64,000 bases of DNA from assembly GCA_035293945.1 (NCBI GenBank), contig DATGLV010000003.1, positions 14,993-78,992 of the forward strand. Direction: 5' to 3'. Each line of letters starts with the position of its first letter. Within the stretch, counting starts at the first letter, position 1. This DNA is from VAZQ01 sp035293945. Lineage in GTDB: Bacteria > Pseudomonadota > Alphaproteobacteria > Rhizobiales > Xanthobacteraceae. A program made the position numbers and the translations under genes. The notes beneath the pieces are model-generated. The model did no database searches. It was given only the letters and a program-made list of their open reading frames with translations, and was not told where the DNA came from. Shown one piece after another: positions 8,661 through 17,272 of this stretch.

Positions 8661-9512
8661 ATGGAACAAAAGCCCGCCTGCCGCAAAGCTGCCTGTGTGA
8701 TTGGTTGGCCGGTCGAGCATTCGCGCTCCCCGCTTATCCACGGATATTGGATCAAGGAGCTTGGCCTCGAAGCCGCGTACCGGCGCGAGCCGGTGACGCC
8801 GGAAGGCTTTGCTGAGTTCGTCACCCACCTCGCGCAACATGGTTATGTGGGGGCAAACATCACGGTGCCGCACAAGGAGGCGGCGCTTGCCCTGGCGAGC
8901 CCGGATGCGCTTGCCGCCGCAGTCGGGGCCGCAAACACCCTCTGGCTCAAGGACGGCAAGCTGCACGCGACCAACACCGACGTCGAGGGCTTCATCGCCA
9001 GTCTTGATACGGCTGTTCCGGGCTGGGCTTCCGATGCCGGGCCGGCGGTGGTGCTCGGCGCCGGCGGTGCCGCGCGGGCAGTAGTATTTGGCCTGCTGCA
9101 ACAGGGGATGGCCGAGATTCGCGTCGTCAATCGCAGTCTGGAGCGGGCGAGCGCGATGCGGGAACGGTTCGGCAAAGCCGTGGCGCCGTGCCGGTGGGAG
9201 GAGCGTGACCGTGCCCTTGCGGGCGCGAGCCTGTTGGTCAACACAACCACGCTCGGCATGACGGGTCAGCCGGCGCTCGCCATCGACCTCGCCCGCCTCC
9301 CCCCTGATGCGGTGGTCGCCGATATCGTCTATGCTCCGCTCTCGACGCCGCTGTTGGCGGCCGCCTCTGCGCGTGGATTGCGCACAGTCGACGGTCTCGG
9401 CATGCTGCTGCACCAGGCGGCGGGCGCCTTCGCGCGGTTCTTCGGCACACGGCCGGAGGTTACGGCGGCCTTGCGCGCGCTGGTGGAGGCTGATCTGATG
9501 CGGCACTTCTGA
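8661..9512 (+). CDS. aroE: shikimate dehydrogenase
   Basis: Reduces 3-dehydroshikimate to shikimate with NADPH in aromatic amino-acid synthesis. 283 residues, standard length. The shikimate-binding serines are in VEHSRSPLIHG, the catalytic Lys in NITVPHKEAA and the catalytic Asp in NTDVEGF; the nucleotide fold is marked by VLGAGGAARAV and NRS, and the C-terminal GMLLHQAAGAF segment is present. ATG 8661 has a TGAGG four bases upstream; an in-frame GTG at 8652 and TTG at 8643 are alternatives. In many alphaproteobacteria aroE sits with maf, coaE and dnaQ near the origin; those partners are absent here. Confidence 0.96.
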   Translation: MEQKPACRKAACVIGWPVEHSRSPLIHGYWIKELGLEAAYRREPVTPEGFAEFVTHLAQHGYVGANITVPHKEAALALASPDALAAAVGAANTLWLKDGKLHATNTDVEGFIASLDTAVPGWASDAGPAVVLGAGGAARAVVFGLLQQGMAEIRVVNRSLERASAMRERFGKAVAPCRWEERDRALAGASLLVNTTTLGMTGQPALAIDLARLPPDAVVADIVYAPLSTPLLAAASARGLRTVDGLGMLLHQAAGAFARFFGTRPEVTAALRALVEADLMRHF

Positions 9513-9548
9513 TGCGGCAATGATGCGGCCGCCGCACTGAATGCGCTA

Positions 9549-9600
9549 TCGCCCCCACCCTAACCCACCCCCGCAAGCGGGGAGGGAAGGGAGGGGTCAA
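9549..9600. repeat. interspersed C-rich/G-rich hairpin repeat
   Basis: A C-rich arm (CCCCCACCCTAACCCACCCC), a short GCAAG loop and a G-rich arm (GGGGAGGGAAGGG) form a hairpin. It belongs with the similar elements at 22663-22773 and 30756-30870. Such elements are common between genes in Bradyrhizobium-like genomes; here it also lies just before the next gene's ribosome site. Confidence 0.7.
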
Positions 9601-9617
9601 CTTTCGGGAGGATACCG

Positions 9618-10247
9618 ATGCAGAAGATGACACGGCGCACGTTTGGCGCCTCGAGCCTTGCCTTGATGCTTGCGGGCTCGGCGAGCTTTGCCCAGCAGGC
9701 GCGGCCGGTTCGTGTCCGAGGCACGGTCGAGAGCGCGAGCGGCAATGTGATCATGGTCAAGTCGCGCGACGGCTCCGATCTCAAGCTCGTGCTGAAGGAC
9801 AATGCGACGGTCCGGGCGGTCATTCCGGCCAAGATGACCGATATCAAGGCGGGCACCAATGTGGGCATCACCTCCGCGCCGCAGGCCGACGGCAGTCTCT
9901 CGGCGATCGAGGTGCACATCTTCCCGGCCAATCAGAATATCAATTCGGCGCACTTCGATTGGGACCTGATGCCCAACACGTTCATGACCAATGGACCGGT
10001 GCAGACATCGGTTGCTGCGGTTGATGGTCAAGTGCTCACCGTGCAGTACAAGAGCGGTGACAAGGTCGACGAGAAGCAGATCAAGATCACGCCCAAGACC
10101 GCGATCGTCGGCTACGAGCCCTCCAGCAAGGACGCCCTGAAGCCCGGCGTGAAAGTGTTCGTGGCGGCCGCCCCGAAGCTGCCGGATGGATCGCTGGACG
10201 TTGCCAACATCTCCTACGGCAAGGATGGCATGACTCCGCCCATGTAG
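9618..10247 (+). CDS. exported beta-rich protein of unknown function (DUF5666-like), tandem copy 1
   Basis: 209 residues, probably periplasmic. The N-terminus is a signal sequence with a twin-arginine-like start (TRRTFGASS, then a hydrophobic run, cleavage near SFAQQ). The mature part is made of short beta strands; it starts with VRVRGTVESASGNVIMVKSR, the OB-like pattern of DUF5666-type domains, and has the phrase SAPQADGSLSAIEVHIF in its middle. The next gene is a clear paralogue. GGGAGG eight bases upstream supports the start. No enzyme residues are evident, and the function is unknown. Confidence 0.8.
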   Translation: MQKMTRRTFGASSLALMLAGSASFAQQARPVRVRGTVESASGNVIMVKSRDGSDLKLVLKDNATVRAVIPAKMTDIKAGTNVGITSAPQADGSLSAIEVHIFPANQNINSAHFDWDLMPNTFMTNGPVQTSVAAVDGQVLTVQYKSGDKVDEKQIKITPKTAIVGYEPSSKDALKPGVKVFVAAAPKLPDGSLDVANISYGKDGMTPPM

Positions 10248-10302
10248 GGTTATGTAAGGCCGTGCCGGTTAGAGAGCGAAGCAGGTCATGTGGAGGAAAG
10301 AG

Positions 10303-10917
10303 ATGAGCAGAATCGGAATTCTTCCCAGCATCGCGCTGGCGGCCGCATTGGCGGCGTCGCCAGCTTGGGCCCAGCAGGCGCAGACACAACGCCTGTCCGG
10401 CACCATCGAGAAGGTGACTGGCAATTCCCTTCAGGTGAAGGGCAAGGACGGCAAGGAAGCGACCGTGACGCTCGCCGACAAGGCGCTGATCGTCGGAGTG
10501 ACCAAGGCCTCGCTTTCCGACATCAAGGAAGGCTCCTACATCGGCAGTGGCGCCGTGCCGCAGGCCGATGGCAGCCAGAAGGCGGTCGAGGTGCACATCT
10601 TCGCCGAGTCGCAGCGCGGCACCGGTGACGGCCACCGCGACGGCTGGCCCGGCGCGCCCAACGGCACCATGACCAATGGCGAAGCCGGCAACCCGGTGAC
10701 GGGTGTGGACGGGCTTACCGTGATGGTCAAATACAAGGGCGGGGAGAAGAAGATCGTGGTCTCACCGTCAACGCCGATCGTCCAGTATCACGTGAGCGAC
10801 ATGAGCATCGTCAAGCCGGGTGCTGCCTTCAGCATTGTGGCCGCCACCAAGAAACCGGACGGCACATTCGAGACCAACCGCATCAATGTCGGGGTGGACG
10901 GCGCGGTTCCCAACTGA
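10303..10917 (+). CDS. exported beta-rich protein of unknown function (DUF5666-like), tandem copy 2
   Basis: Paralogue of the preceding gene. 204 residues with a Sec-type signal sequence (IALAAALAASPAWAQQ). It shares the OB-like start (LSGTIEKVTGNSLQVKGKDG), the central AVPQADGSQKAVEVHIFAE, the MTNG motif and the closing segment with PDG. ATG 10303 is chosen because GGAGGAAAG ends two bases before it; the ATG at 10288 lies upstream of that site. The two genes are 55 bases apart and probably co-transcribed. In copy 1 a twin-Arg signal replaces the Sec signal, so the copies may use different export routes. The function is unknown. Confidence 0.8.
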   Translation: MSRIGILPSIALAAALAASPAWAQQAQTQRLSGTIEKVTGNSLQVKGKDGKEATVTLADKALIVGVTKASLSDIKEGSYIGSGAVPQADGSQKAVEVHIFAESQRGTGDGHRDGWPGAPNGTMTNGEAGNPVTGVDGLTVMVKYKGGEKKIVVSPSTPIVQYHVSDMSIVKPGAAFSIVAATKKPDGTFETNRINVGVDGAVPN

Positions 10918-11333
10918 AGCCTGCTGGCGAGCAAATCCTGGCCTTCGTCGCGTGCGAGCGCGGCGGGGGCTTTGCTTTCTCCGGGGCTTCTCGGGTTGCG
11001 ATTGCGGCGCGCCGGCATCAGCCTGTCGCAATGGCGTCATTAAAGCGCAACGCGCGCCGGGTACTTGGGTTGTCGACGCTGGTCATCGCGCTTTTGCCCT
11101 GGCGTCTACCTGAGGCCTTCGGAGCGCCTGTCCCCCGGCCCCTCGATACGCTCCGCAAGGTTTGGCCGGCTGGCGCCAGTGCTAATGTATGGCGCCCGCC
11201 GGCCGCTTTTATTCCACATCTCTCCGATTGCCCGCGGCTGCGGCGGCGGGCCGCGCCCGGCTTTGCGGCCGCTCGTTATCGGTCCGGAACTGCCTCATGC
11301 TATCATTTCGCTGGGGCGCCCGGAGAGCCGACA
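10918..11333. other. intergenic, no separate gene recognised
   Basis: No independent gene is supported. The frame of the downstream OmpA-domain gene stays open back to an ATG at 11031 and that extension begins with a signal-like stretch, but the better signal sequence starts at TTG 11334, so the extension is treated as non-coding. Confidence 0.5.
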
Positions 11334-12374
11334 TTGAACAAGGCTGCGAGCGTATTGCGTTTTTTGAGCTTGGTCACTCTCGTCTGGGTCGTCCTGCTTG
11401 GGGCGCCCGGCGGGGTGCAGGCTGCTGATCTGCCGGGATCCAAGGATCCGGTCGGGCTGCGGCGCTTCGAGGGCTCCGAGATCATCCACTACGCAGTAAG
11501 CCCACACGATCAATATTTCCTGGCCCGCGGCGAAGGGGCGGCCGGATCGGGTTTCGACAAGGAGGAGCGCGTCGAAGGCGCGATCGAGCGGGTCGTCTAC
11601 AAGGCCCCGTTGGGAACGACCTCGGAAGAAATATTCCGCGATTACGAGCGAATGCTCGGCGATCTCGGATTTGAAGAGACTTTCAAGCTCGACAGCGGCG
11701 CGCTCTATGCGCTCACCGCAAAGGACTTCCAGCAGCGCTTCTTTTTTCAAGCCGGCTACGCGGCGCACAAGGACAGCGCCGACACTCCCTTTCAGGACGG
11801 GAAGAACCAGTACTATCTCACCGCGCGTCTGGTCCGGGACGAGCAGATCGTCAACGTGGCGGTCTACGTGGTTGAAAGCGCCGGCCTGGATTGGGAGGAA
11901 GCGGGCCTCAAGCAGCCGATCGTGATCCGCCTCGACCAGCCGGTGATCGGCGTCGACGTGATCTCCTCGCCGCGCCCCGATTATCGGCCCGTGGAGGTCA
12001 AGGCGCCGGATCTCGCCAAGGCGCTGACCGATACCGGCAAGGTCGACATCTACGGCATCCTGTTCGATACCGACAAGACCGACCTCAAGCCGGAGAGCCG
12101 CGCGACGCTGAAGGAGGTTGCCAAGCTGCTCAAATCCGATCCTTCGCTCAGGCTCGAAGTTGCCGGCCATACCGACAATACCGGAGCCGCCGACCACAAT
12201 ATGAGACTTTCGGTCGGTCGGGCCGCCGCTGTGGTGAATGCGCTGGTCAGCTCCTACGGGATCGACAGATCGCGGCTGCAGCCGAAAGGTTATGGGGACA
12301 CAAGACCCGTCGCTCCCAATGACAGCGAGGAGGGCAGGGCAAAGAACCGCCGCGTCGAGCTGCGCAAGATGTGA
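11334..12374 (+). CDS. exported OmpA-domain protein with DUF4892-like N-terminal part
   Basis: Probably periplasmic or outer-membrane associated, anchoring to peptidoglycan. 346 residues from TTG 11334. A signal sequence (VLRFLSLVTLVWVVLLGAPGGVQAA) is followed by a ~190-residue domain resembling DUF4892 (HYAVSPHDQYFLA near its start). The C-terminal OmpA/MotB domain is typical: DIYGILFDTDKTDLKPES, LEVAGHTDNTG with the diaminopimelate-contacting Asp, and NRRVELRKM at the end. TTG 11334 is preferred because GGAG lies eight bases upstream and the signal peptide then begins at the N-terminus; the alternative ATG 11031 would add 101 residues. Confidence 0.85.
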   Translation: MNKAASVLRFLSLVTLVWVVLLGAPGGVQAADLPGSKDPVGLRRFEGSEIIHYAVSPHDQYFLARGEGAAGSGFDKEERVEGAIERVVYKAPLGTTSEEIFRDYERMLGDLGFEETFKLDSGALYALTAKDFQQRFFFQAGYAAHKDSADTPFQDGKNQYYLTARLVRDEQIVNVAVYVVESAGLDWEEAGLKQPIVIRLDQPVIGVDVISSPRPDYRPVEVKAPDLAKALTDTGKVDIYGILFDTDKTDLKPESRATLKEVAKLLKSDPSLRLEVAGHTDNTGAADHNMRLSVGRAAAVVNALVSSYGIDRSRLQPKGYGDTRPVAPNDSEEGRAKNRRVELRKM

Positions 12375-12392
12375 TCGCGCTCACCTGAGCGG

Positions 12393-12480
12393 TAGGGTGG
12401 GCAAAATTGCGTCACACTGTGATTGATTGATCCGGGCGCGTCGCGCAATTTTGCCCACGCGGTTCGGAGCACGCGTGGGC
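12393..12480. repeat. palindromic intergenic repeat (GTGGGCAAAATTGCG family)
   Basis: The arm GTGGGCAAAATTGCG is answered about 35 bases later by CGCAATTTTGCCCAC, followed by CGCGTGGGCACG. A shorter relative is present at about 24473-24523 (TGCAATTTTGCCCATAC ... GTGGGCACGC). The element lies downstream of the OmpA gene and may form a large hairpin in RNA. Confidence 0.7.
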
Positions 12481-12533
12481 ACGACGCTAAAGAGCCTTTG
12501 CCCACTCTAGCGCCGACGTGATTGGTTTTGAGC

Positions 12534-12625
12534 CCTAGGGGGCGGCCCTTGTGGCCGCCCGACCCGGGCGAGGTCTCGTTTGAAGGGAGGAAGAAAGAGA
12601 GCGCCCACAAGGGCCGCCCCTACGG
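12534..12625. mobile_element. MITE-like element with ~24-bp terminal inverted repeats
   Basis: The left arm at 12534-12560 (CTAGGGGGCGGCCCTTGTGG) and the right arm at 12601-12625 (reverse complement CCGTAGGGGCGGCCCTTGTG) match at roughly 21 of 24 positions and enclose about 40 non-coding bases. No target-site duplication is obvious. The right arm overlaps the 3' end of the small minus-strand gene at 12620-12826 and supplies its stop codon. Confidence 0.6.
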
Positions 12626-12826
12626 AAGTTGGGCCGGCTCCATCGGGCTGTAAGCGTCCGCAGCGTGGACCGGTGCAAGCGATACGAAATCCGTCTCGAG
12701 TGCGCTCACGTTCCAACTGAGCAACAACAAATAGAGAAAGACCGCGAAGAAGCGGACGAGCCTCGTGTAAGAAGGCCAGCTTCGCGGCTTTGCACACCTG
12801 GCAGGATCGGGAAGCGTGGTGGGCAT
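12620..12826 (-). CDS. small single-pass membrane protein, third gene of the phosphoesterase/glycosyltransferase operon
   Basis: 68 residues with one strong hydrophobic helix (LVRFFAVFLYLLLLSW) after a basic N-terminus, followed by a short tail. It starts 15 bases after the glycosyltransferase stop codon on the same strand, with GGAG seven bases before the ATG, so it is probably translated from the same message. No family is recognised. The last codons and the TAG stop fall in the inverted repeat of the adjacent MITE-like element, so the original C-terminus may have been replaced. Confidence is moderate because the protein is short. Confidence 0.5.
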   Translation of the reverse strand: MPTTLPDPARCAKPRSWPSYTRLVRFFAVFLYLLLLSWNVSALETDFVSLAPVHAADAYSPMEPAQLP

Positions 12827-12841
12827 CGCGGTTCTCCGCGT

Positions 12842-13906
12842 TCAGGCGGCGCCGGCGAGGGGCGCTCCGGCGGAACTCACGGCGTGCGGCTCGCGGCGGA
12901 CCTGCAGGGCGCCTGAGCTCTTCAGGTTGTTGAGGAAGCAACGCGCGCTTTCGTCCCACGTCATGGTCTTGGCATAGGCGCGGCACGCCGCTCGCGAAAG
13001 CGTCAGGCTCTTCAAACAAGCCGCCCGCAGATCCTCGTCCAGGGCCGCGACCGGTGCGCTGCCGACGACATCGCGGTTCGAATCGACCGGGAAGCCGGCG
13101 ATCGGGAGCCCGCTCGCCAACGCTTCGAGCAGGACCAGCCCGAACGTGTCGGTGCGGCTCGGGAACACGAACACATCGGCGCTCGCGTAAACGTCGGCCA
13201 ATTCCTGGCCCTTCTTGGTACCGAGAAAGACCGCCGACGGATAGCGCAGCGCCAATTCTTGCCGCGCCGGTCCGTCACCGACCACTACCTTGCTGCCAGG
13301 CAGGTCGAGCGCCAGGAATGCCTCGATGTTCTTTTCCACCGCCACTCGTCCGACGCTGAGAAACACCGGGCGCGGCAGGCCGAGGTCGCAGCCGAAGCGG
13401 GGCTGGAACAGATTGGTGTCAACGCCGCGCGGCCAGCGCATCAGCTTGCGGAAACCGCGCGCGGCAAGCTCGTTGCTCAGCGATTCGGTCGACGCCATGG
13501 TCACGCGGCCGGCATTGTGGAACCAGCGCAGCCAGCACCAGCTCAGGCTCCGCGGGATCGGCAGCCGCGCCGCCGCATAGTCGGCAAAGCGCGTGTGGAA
13601 GCTGGTGGTGAAACCGCGCCGCCGCTTGAGGCAGTGCCGGCGCACGATGTGGCCGATCGGGCCTTCGGTGGCGATGTGGATGACGTCGGGCTGGATCGCA
13701 TCGATCCGCTCCGCGATATCGCGCGCGCGCGGCAAGGCCAGGCGGATATCCGGATAGGTCGGCAGCGGAACGCTCGGAATGCCCTCGGGTGTGAGGAAGC
13801 TCACCTCGACCCCCATACGCTCCAGCGCCCGTCCGACCGACATCAACGTTTGCACCACGCCGTTGACCTGCGGATACCAGGCGTCAGTGGCAATGAGAAC
13901 GCGCAT
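12842..13906 (-). CDS. GT4-type glycosyltransferase (GDP-mannose-dependent alpha-mannosyltransferase-like)
   Basis: Transfers a sugar from a nucleotide donor, probably to a lipid or polysaccharide at the inner face of the membrane. 354 residues, two Rossmann domains of the GT-B fold. The N-terminal MRVLIATDAWYPQVNGVV and DVIHIATEGPIGH segments and the C-terminal FLSVGRVAVEKNIEAFL, VVVGDGPAR and VFVFPSRTDTFGLVLLEALASG (E-x7-E region) are family signatures. The ATG overlaps the TGA of the upstream phosphoesterase gene (TGATG), which indicates translational coupling. The pair occurs together in related bacteria and probably acts on a common glycolipid pathway; the acceptor is unknown. Confidence 0.9.
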   Translation of the reverse strand: MRVLIATDAWYPQVNGVVQTLMSVGRALERMGVEVSFLTPEGIPSVPLPTYPDIRLALPRARDIAERIDAIQPDVIHIATEGPIGHIVRRHCLKRRRGFTTSFHTRFADYAAARLPIPRSLSWCWLRWFHNAGRVTMASTESLSNELAARGFRKLMRWPRGVDTNLFQPRFGCDLGLPRPVFLSVGRVAVEKNIEAFLALDLPGSKVVVGDGPARQELALRYPSAVFLGTKKGQELADVYASADVFVFPSRTDTFGLVLLEALASGLPIAGFPVDSNRDVVGSAPVAALDEDLRAACLKSLTLSRAACRAYAKTMTWDESARCFLNNLKSSGALQVRREPHAVSSAGAPLAGAA

Positions 13907-14766
13907 CAGACCGCATGAGCCTCGCTGATTCTCGCCGCCGACGGCCGCAGCACCGGATCAATCTTCCAGGAAACAATCTCCAGCCTTCCGTCGAAGTGCT
14001 CGATCGCGGCGCTGCAGCTTTCGACCCAGTCGCCGCAATTGATGTAGCGGGCGCGGGGGAAATCGCGGATGGTCGCATGATGGACGTGACCGCAGATCAC
14101 GCCTTCGGCGTGCCGCCGCGTCGCCTCGGCGGCCAACGCCTCTTCGAAGCTGCGCACATAGTTGAACGCGTCCTTGACCTTGTGCTTGGCCCACTGCGAC
14201 AGCGACCAGCTCGGCAGGGACAAACATCTGCGCACGATATTGACCAGCGAATTGGCGGCCACCAGCGGCATCCGCGCATAATCCCCGAGGCCGGCGAAAT
14301 GGCGGGCGCGCCTCACGCTGCGGTCGAACTGGTCGCCATGCGTAACCACGTAGCGGCGGCCATCCGCTGCCACATGTGTGGCGCATTCGGTCACCACCAC
14401 GCCGCCGAAATGTGTTCCGAAATAATCGCGCAGGAACTCGTCATGGTTGCCCGGGATATAGATGAGCCGCGATCCCTGGCGCGCCTTGCGCAAAAGCTTT
14501 TGGATCACGTCATTGTGGGCCTGCGGCCAGTGCCAGCCGGATCGCAGCTGCCAGCCGTCGACGATGTCGCCCACCAGATAGATCGTGTCGGCGTCATGGT
14601 GACGCAGGAAGTCGAGGAGTTGCTCGGCTTTGCACGCACGTGAGCCTAGATGTACGTCGGAGATGAACAGCGCGCGAACCCGTCGGGTTGCTTCGGTGAC
14701 TTCCACGGCGGCGAGGGCCCTGATTCGCTTCGATCCGGCCCGACCGTTACGTGAGTTATGTCTCAA
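13906..14766 (-). CDS. metallophosphoesterase, LpxH-like (UDP-2,3-diacylglucosamine diphosphatase family)
   Basis: Metal-dependent phosphohydrolase related to LpxH, which cleaves UDP-2,3-diacylglucosamine in lipid A synthesis. 286 residues. Metal ligands are visible in ISDVHLGS, LVGDIVDGW, PGNHDE, VTHGDQFD and CGHVHHA. Alphaproteobacteria normally use the unrelated LpxI for this lipid A step, so this may be a paralogue acting on another pyrophosphate-linked lipid, consistent with its coupling to a glycosyltransferase. An N-terminal extension of ~30 residues precedes the first metal motif. The start at 14766 is the first ATG; a later start cannot be excluded. Confidence 0.88.
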   Translation of the reverse strand: MRHNSRNGRAGSKRIRALAAVEVTEATRRVRALFISDVHLGSRACKAEQLLDFLRHHDADTIYLVGDIVDGWQLRSGWHWPQAHNDVIQKLLRKARQGSRLIYIPGNHDEFLRDYFGTHFGGVVVTECATHVAADGRRYVVTHGDQFDRSVRRARHFAGLGDYARMPLVAANSLVNIVRRCLSLPSWSLSQWAKHKVKDAFNYVRSFEEALAAEATRRHAEGVICGHVHHATIRDFPRARYINCGDWVESCSAAIEHFDGRLEIVSWKIDPVLRPSAARISEAHAV

Positions 14767-15019
14767 TCATGTGACGGAGACGGCTTTTGTGAATGCGTCC
14801 GCAGGTGGCGGGTGCCGGGGCAGGATTCGGTCTGCCGGAAAGTGCGGATATGCTGAAAACTTTAACGTCGTCATTCTGTTGCATGGACCTGAGATGACGG
14901 CCCCTGGGCCGATTCGTTGGTCATGATCAGCCCCGAGACGGCTGTCATCGACTCAATCATCGAGCTGTCATTCAAACAATCGAGCTGTCATTCAGCCAGA
15001 AGTTCCCGGAGGTAGCGGA

Positions 15020-16081
15020 TTGCTTGAACGTCCTGAGCATGACTTCAGTAAACCATGCACTGCCAAGCACGCAGAGCCGGGCAACGACTCGGAGAAGGCC
15101 CGGTCCGCTCTGGGCAAGCGGGTCCGCGCGCTGTGCGCGCAGATCAGCTTGACGCCGCGCAGCTGGAGCAAGGCGGGACTCCTGCTCAGTGTCACGATCA
15201 TCCTGGCCTCCGCCGTGGTGCTGTTCTACCGGCTGCGCGACCTTGATTGGGGCGCCGTGCGCATGGCGCTTGCGGGCGTGTCGCTCGCCCACGTGGCGGC
15301 TGCCGCATTCTTCGTCCTCTGCGGTTATGTGACCTTGGCGGTGTATGACTGGTTTGCGCTGCGGGTGATCGGAGCCCGGCAGGTGCCGGTCCCGGTCGCT
15401 GCGCTGACAGGAGTCGTGAGCTATGCGATCGGGCACGGCATCGGGGCGATGGTTTTCGCTTCCGCGGCGATCCGCCTGCGCATCTATTCCCGCTGGGGGC
15501 TCGGCCTCCTCGATATCGCCAAAATGAGCTTCATCGCCGGATTGACGTTCTGGCTCGGCAATATCACGGCGCTCAGCGTCGGCATGGTTTGCATGCCGGA
15601 TGCCGCGCGCGCGGTCGACCAAATCTCCTCCTGGAGCAATCGGGCAATCGGGACCGTGGTGTTGGGCACGCTCGTGGCCTATCTGTTCTGGGTATGGAGC
15701 AAGACCCGCGTGCTCGGGCGCAACGCCTCGGCCGTGACGCTGCCGTCGGGATCGATGACGCTTCTGCAGATCGCCATCGGGCTTGCCGACCTGAGCTGCT
15801 GTTCAATTGTGATGTATTTGTTGATGCCGAGCCTGCCGGCGGTCGACTTCCTCACGCTGGCGCTGATCGTGGTGTTCGGCACTCTGGCCGGCTTCGCCAG
15901 CCACGCGCCAGGCGCGATCGGTGCACTCGATGCCGCGATGCTGATCGGTCTGCCCACCTTCGACCGCGCCGAGCTGGTGGCGACGCTGCTGCTCTATCGG
16001 CTGCTCTATTTTGCGGTGCCGTTTGCGTTCGCGCTCGCAGGTCTCGGCTTGCGCGAGGCCTATGTGCATTTCCGCGAATAG
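15020..16081 (+). CDS. UPF0104/lysylphosphatidylglycerol-synthase-like integral membrane protein (YbhN type)
   Basis: Inner-membrane protein of 353 residues with about eight hydrophobic segments (first at residues ~52-70, last near 330-345) and a ~45-residue cytoplasmic N-terminus. It resembles the flippase/transmembrane half of MprF without the aminoacyl-transferase domain. Conserved pieces include SYAIGHGIGAMVFASAAIRLRIYSRWG and the late SHAPGAIGALDAAML. Start: TTG 15020 has GGAGG seven bases upstream, a strong site. It is divergent from the phosphoesterase operon and may act on the same lipids; this is inference from position only. Confidence 0.82.
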   Translation: MLERPEHDFSKPCTAKHAEPGNDSEKARSALGKRVRALCAQISLTPRSWSKAGLLLSVTIILASAVVLFYRLRDLDWGAVRMALAGVSLAHVAAAAFFVLCGYVTLAVYDWFALRVIGARQVPVPVAALTGVVSYAIGHGIGAMVFASAAIRLRIYSRWGLGLLDIAKMSFIAGLTFWLGNITALSVGMVCMPDAARAVDQISSWSNRAIGTVVLGTLVAYLFWVWSKTRVLGRNASAVTLPSGSMTLLQIAIGLADLSCCSIVMYLLMPSLPAVDFLTLALIVVFGTLAGFASHAPGAIGALDAAMLIGLPTFDRAELVATLLLYRLLYFAVPFAFALAGLGLREAYVHFRE

Positions 16082-16132
16082 ATGTCGGATGCGTTTAAGC
16101 CCGGCTCGAGCTCGGAGCGGACGCGCTGGTTG

Positions 16133-17272
16133 TCAATTCTGAGCCAGTGCTTGCCGGCCGATTTTCTTGACGCTGTCGATGCCGGTAAGCGCCATGGTGA
16201 CGTCGAGCTCGTTCTTGAGGATTTCGATCGCGCGGGCCACTCCGACCTCGCCGCCGGCCCCGAGGCCATACAGATACGCGCGGCCGATCATGCAGGAACG
16301 GGCGCCGAGCGCGAGCGCCCGCGCGATGTCCTGACCGGAGCGAATGCCGCCGTCGAACATGATCTCGATGTCGGCGCCGACCGCATCGACGATCCGCGGC
16401 AGCATCGAGATCGAGGAGACCGCACCATCGAGCTGACGCCCGCCGTGGTTGGAGACGACGAGCGCGGAAGCTCCGGTCTTGGCGGCGCGGCGGGCGTCCT
16501 CGACGTCGAGCAGTCCCTTGATGATCAGCTTGCCGGGCCACAGCTCGCGGATCCATTCGACATCCTTCCAGGAGAGCGACGGATCGAACTGGCCGGCGAT
16601 CCATTGCGACAGCGAGCGGACGCCCTCCATGCCGCGCACCCGTCCGGCGAGGTTGCCGAAGGTCTTGCGCTTGCCGGAGAGGATGCTGATCGCCCAAGCG
16701 GGCCTTTGCGCGATATCGATCACATTGGCGAGCTTGATCTCCGGCGGCACCGTCATGCCGTTGCGCAAGTCGCAGTGGCGCTGCCCGAGCACCTGCAGAT
16801 CCACGGTGAGCACCAGCGCGCTGCATTTGGCGGCGATTGCCCGCTCGATCAGCGCCCGCACGAAGCCGCGGTCCTTCATTACATAAAGCTGGAACCAGAA
16901 AGGGCGCCCAACCGCGGCCGCCACATCTTCTATTGAACAGATCGACATGGTGGAGAGACAGAACGGAATTCCGGCGGCATGCGCGGCGCGGCAGGCGAGA
17001 ATCTCGCCGTCGCCCCATTGCATGCCGCAGAGCCCGATCGGGGCGAGCGCGATCGGCAGCGAGGCCGGCTCACCGGCGACTTCGGTCGCAAGCTCACGGC
17101 GCGTGACGTCGATCAGCACCCGCTGGCGCAGCTTGATCGATTCGAGGTCGATGCGGTTCTGCCGCAGCGTCTCCTCCGCATAGGAGCCGTGATCCGCATA
17201 GTCGAAGAACATTTTCGGCACGCGGGCGCGTGCGGCGAGCCGCAGGTCCTCGATCGAGGCCATCACCCGCAT
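16133..17272 (-). CDS. FMN-dependent alpha-hydroxy-acid dehydrogenase (LldD/glycolate-oxidase family)
   Basis: Oxidises an L-2-hydroxy acid (L-lactate, glycolate or mandelate) to the 2-oxo acid, with electrons passed through FMN. 379 residues, normal length, TIM barrel. Motifs seen: PKMFFDYADHGSY near the N-terminus, LALAPIGL with the FMN-binding strand, FQLYVMKDRG, LVLTVD, the catalytic-His segment SNHGGRQLDG, and the phosphate-binding DGGIRSGQD and GARSCMIGRAYLYGL. In-frame ATGs occur at 17272 and 17263. No permease or LldR-type regulator is adjacent. The substrate is not determined. Confidence 0.93.
   Translation of the reverse strand: MRVMASIEDLRLAARARVPKMFFDYADHGSYAEETLRQNRIDLESIKLRQRVLIDVTRRELATEVAGEPASLPIALAPIGLCGMQWGDGEILACRAAHAAGIPFCLSTMSICSIEDVAAAVGRPFWFQLYVMKDRGFVRALIERAIAAKCSALVLTVDLQVLGQRHCDLRNGMTVPPEIKLANVIDIAQRPAWAISILSGKRKTFGNLAGRVRGMEGVRSLSQWIAGQFDPSLSWKDVEWIRELWPGKLIIKGLLDVEDARRAAKTGASALVVSNHGGRQLDGAVSSISMLPRIVDAVGADIEIMFDGGIRSGQDIARALALGARSCMIGRAYLYGLGAGGEVGVARAIEILKNELDVTMALTGIDSVKKIGRQALAQN

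Noticed and set aside
7575..9506. One very long minus-strand frame running from the cyclase-family gene through the whole aroE gene
   Set aside because: Only the part up to 8531 encodes the cyclase family. The rest is the complement of aroE, which has all its catalytic motifs on the plus strand; the long frame is a by-product of high GC content.
11031..11333. N-terminal extension of the OmpA-domain protein from ATG 11031
   Set aside because: It begins with a signal-like stretch, but a second, better signal sequence with GGAG upstream starts at TTG 11334; two successive signals are unlikely.
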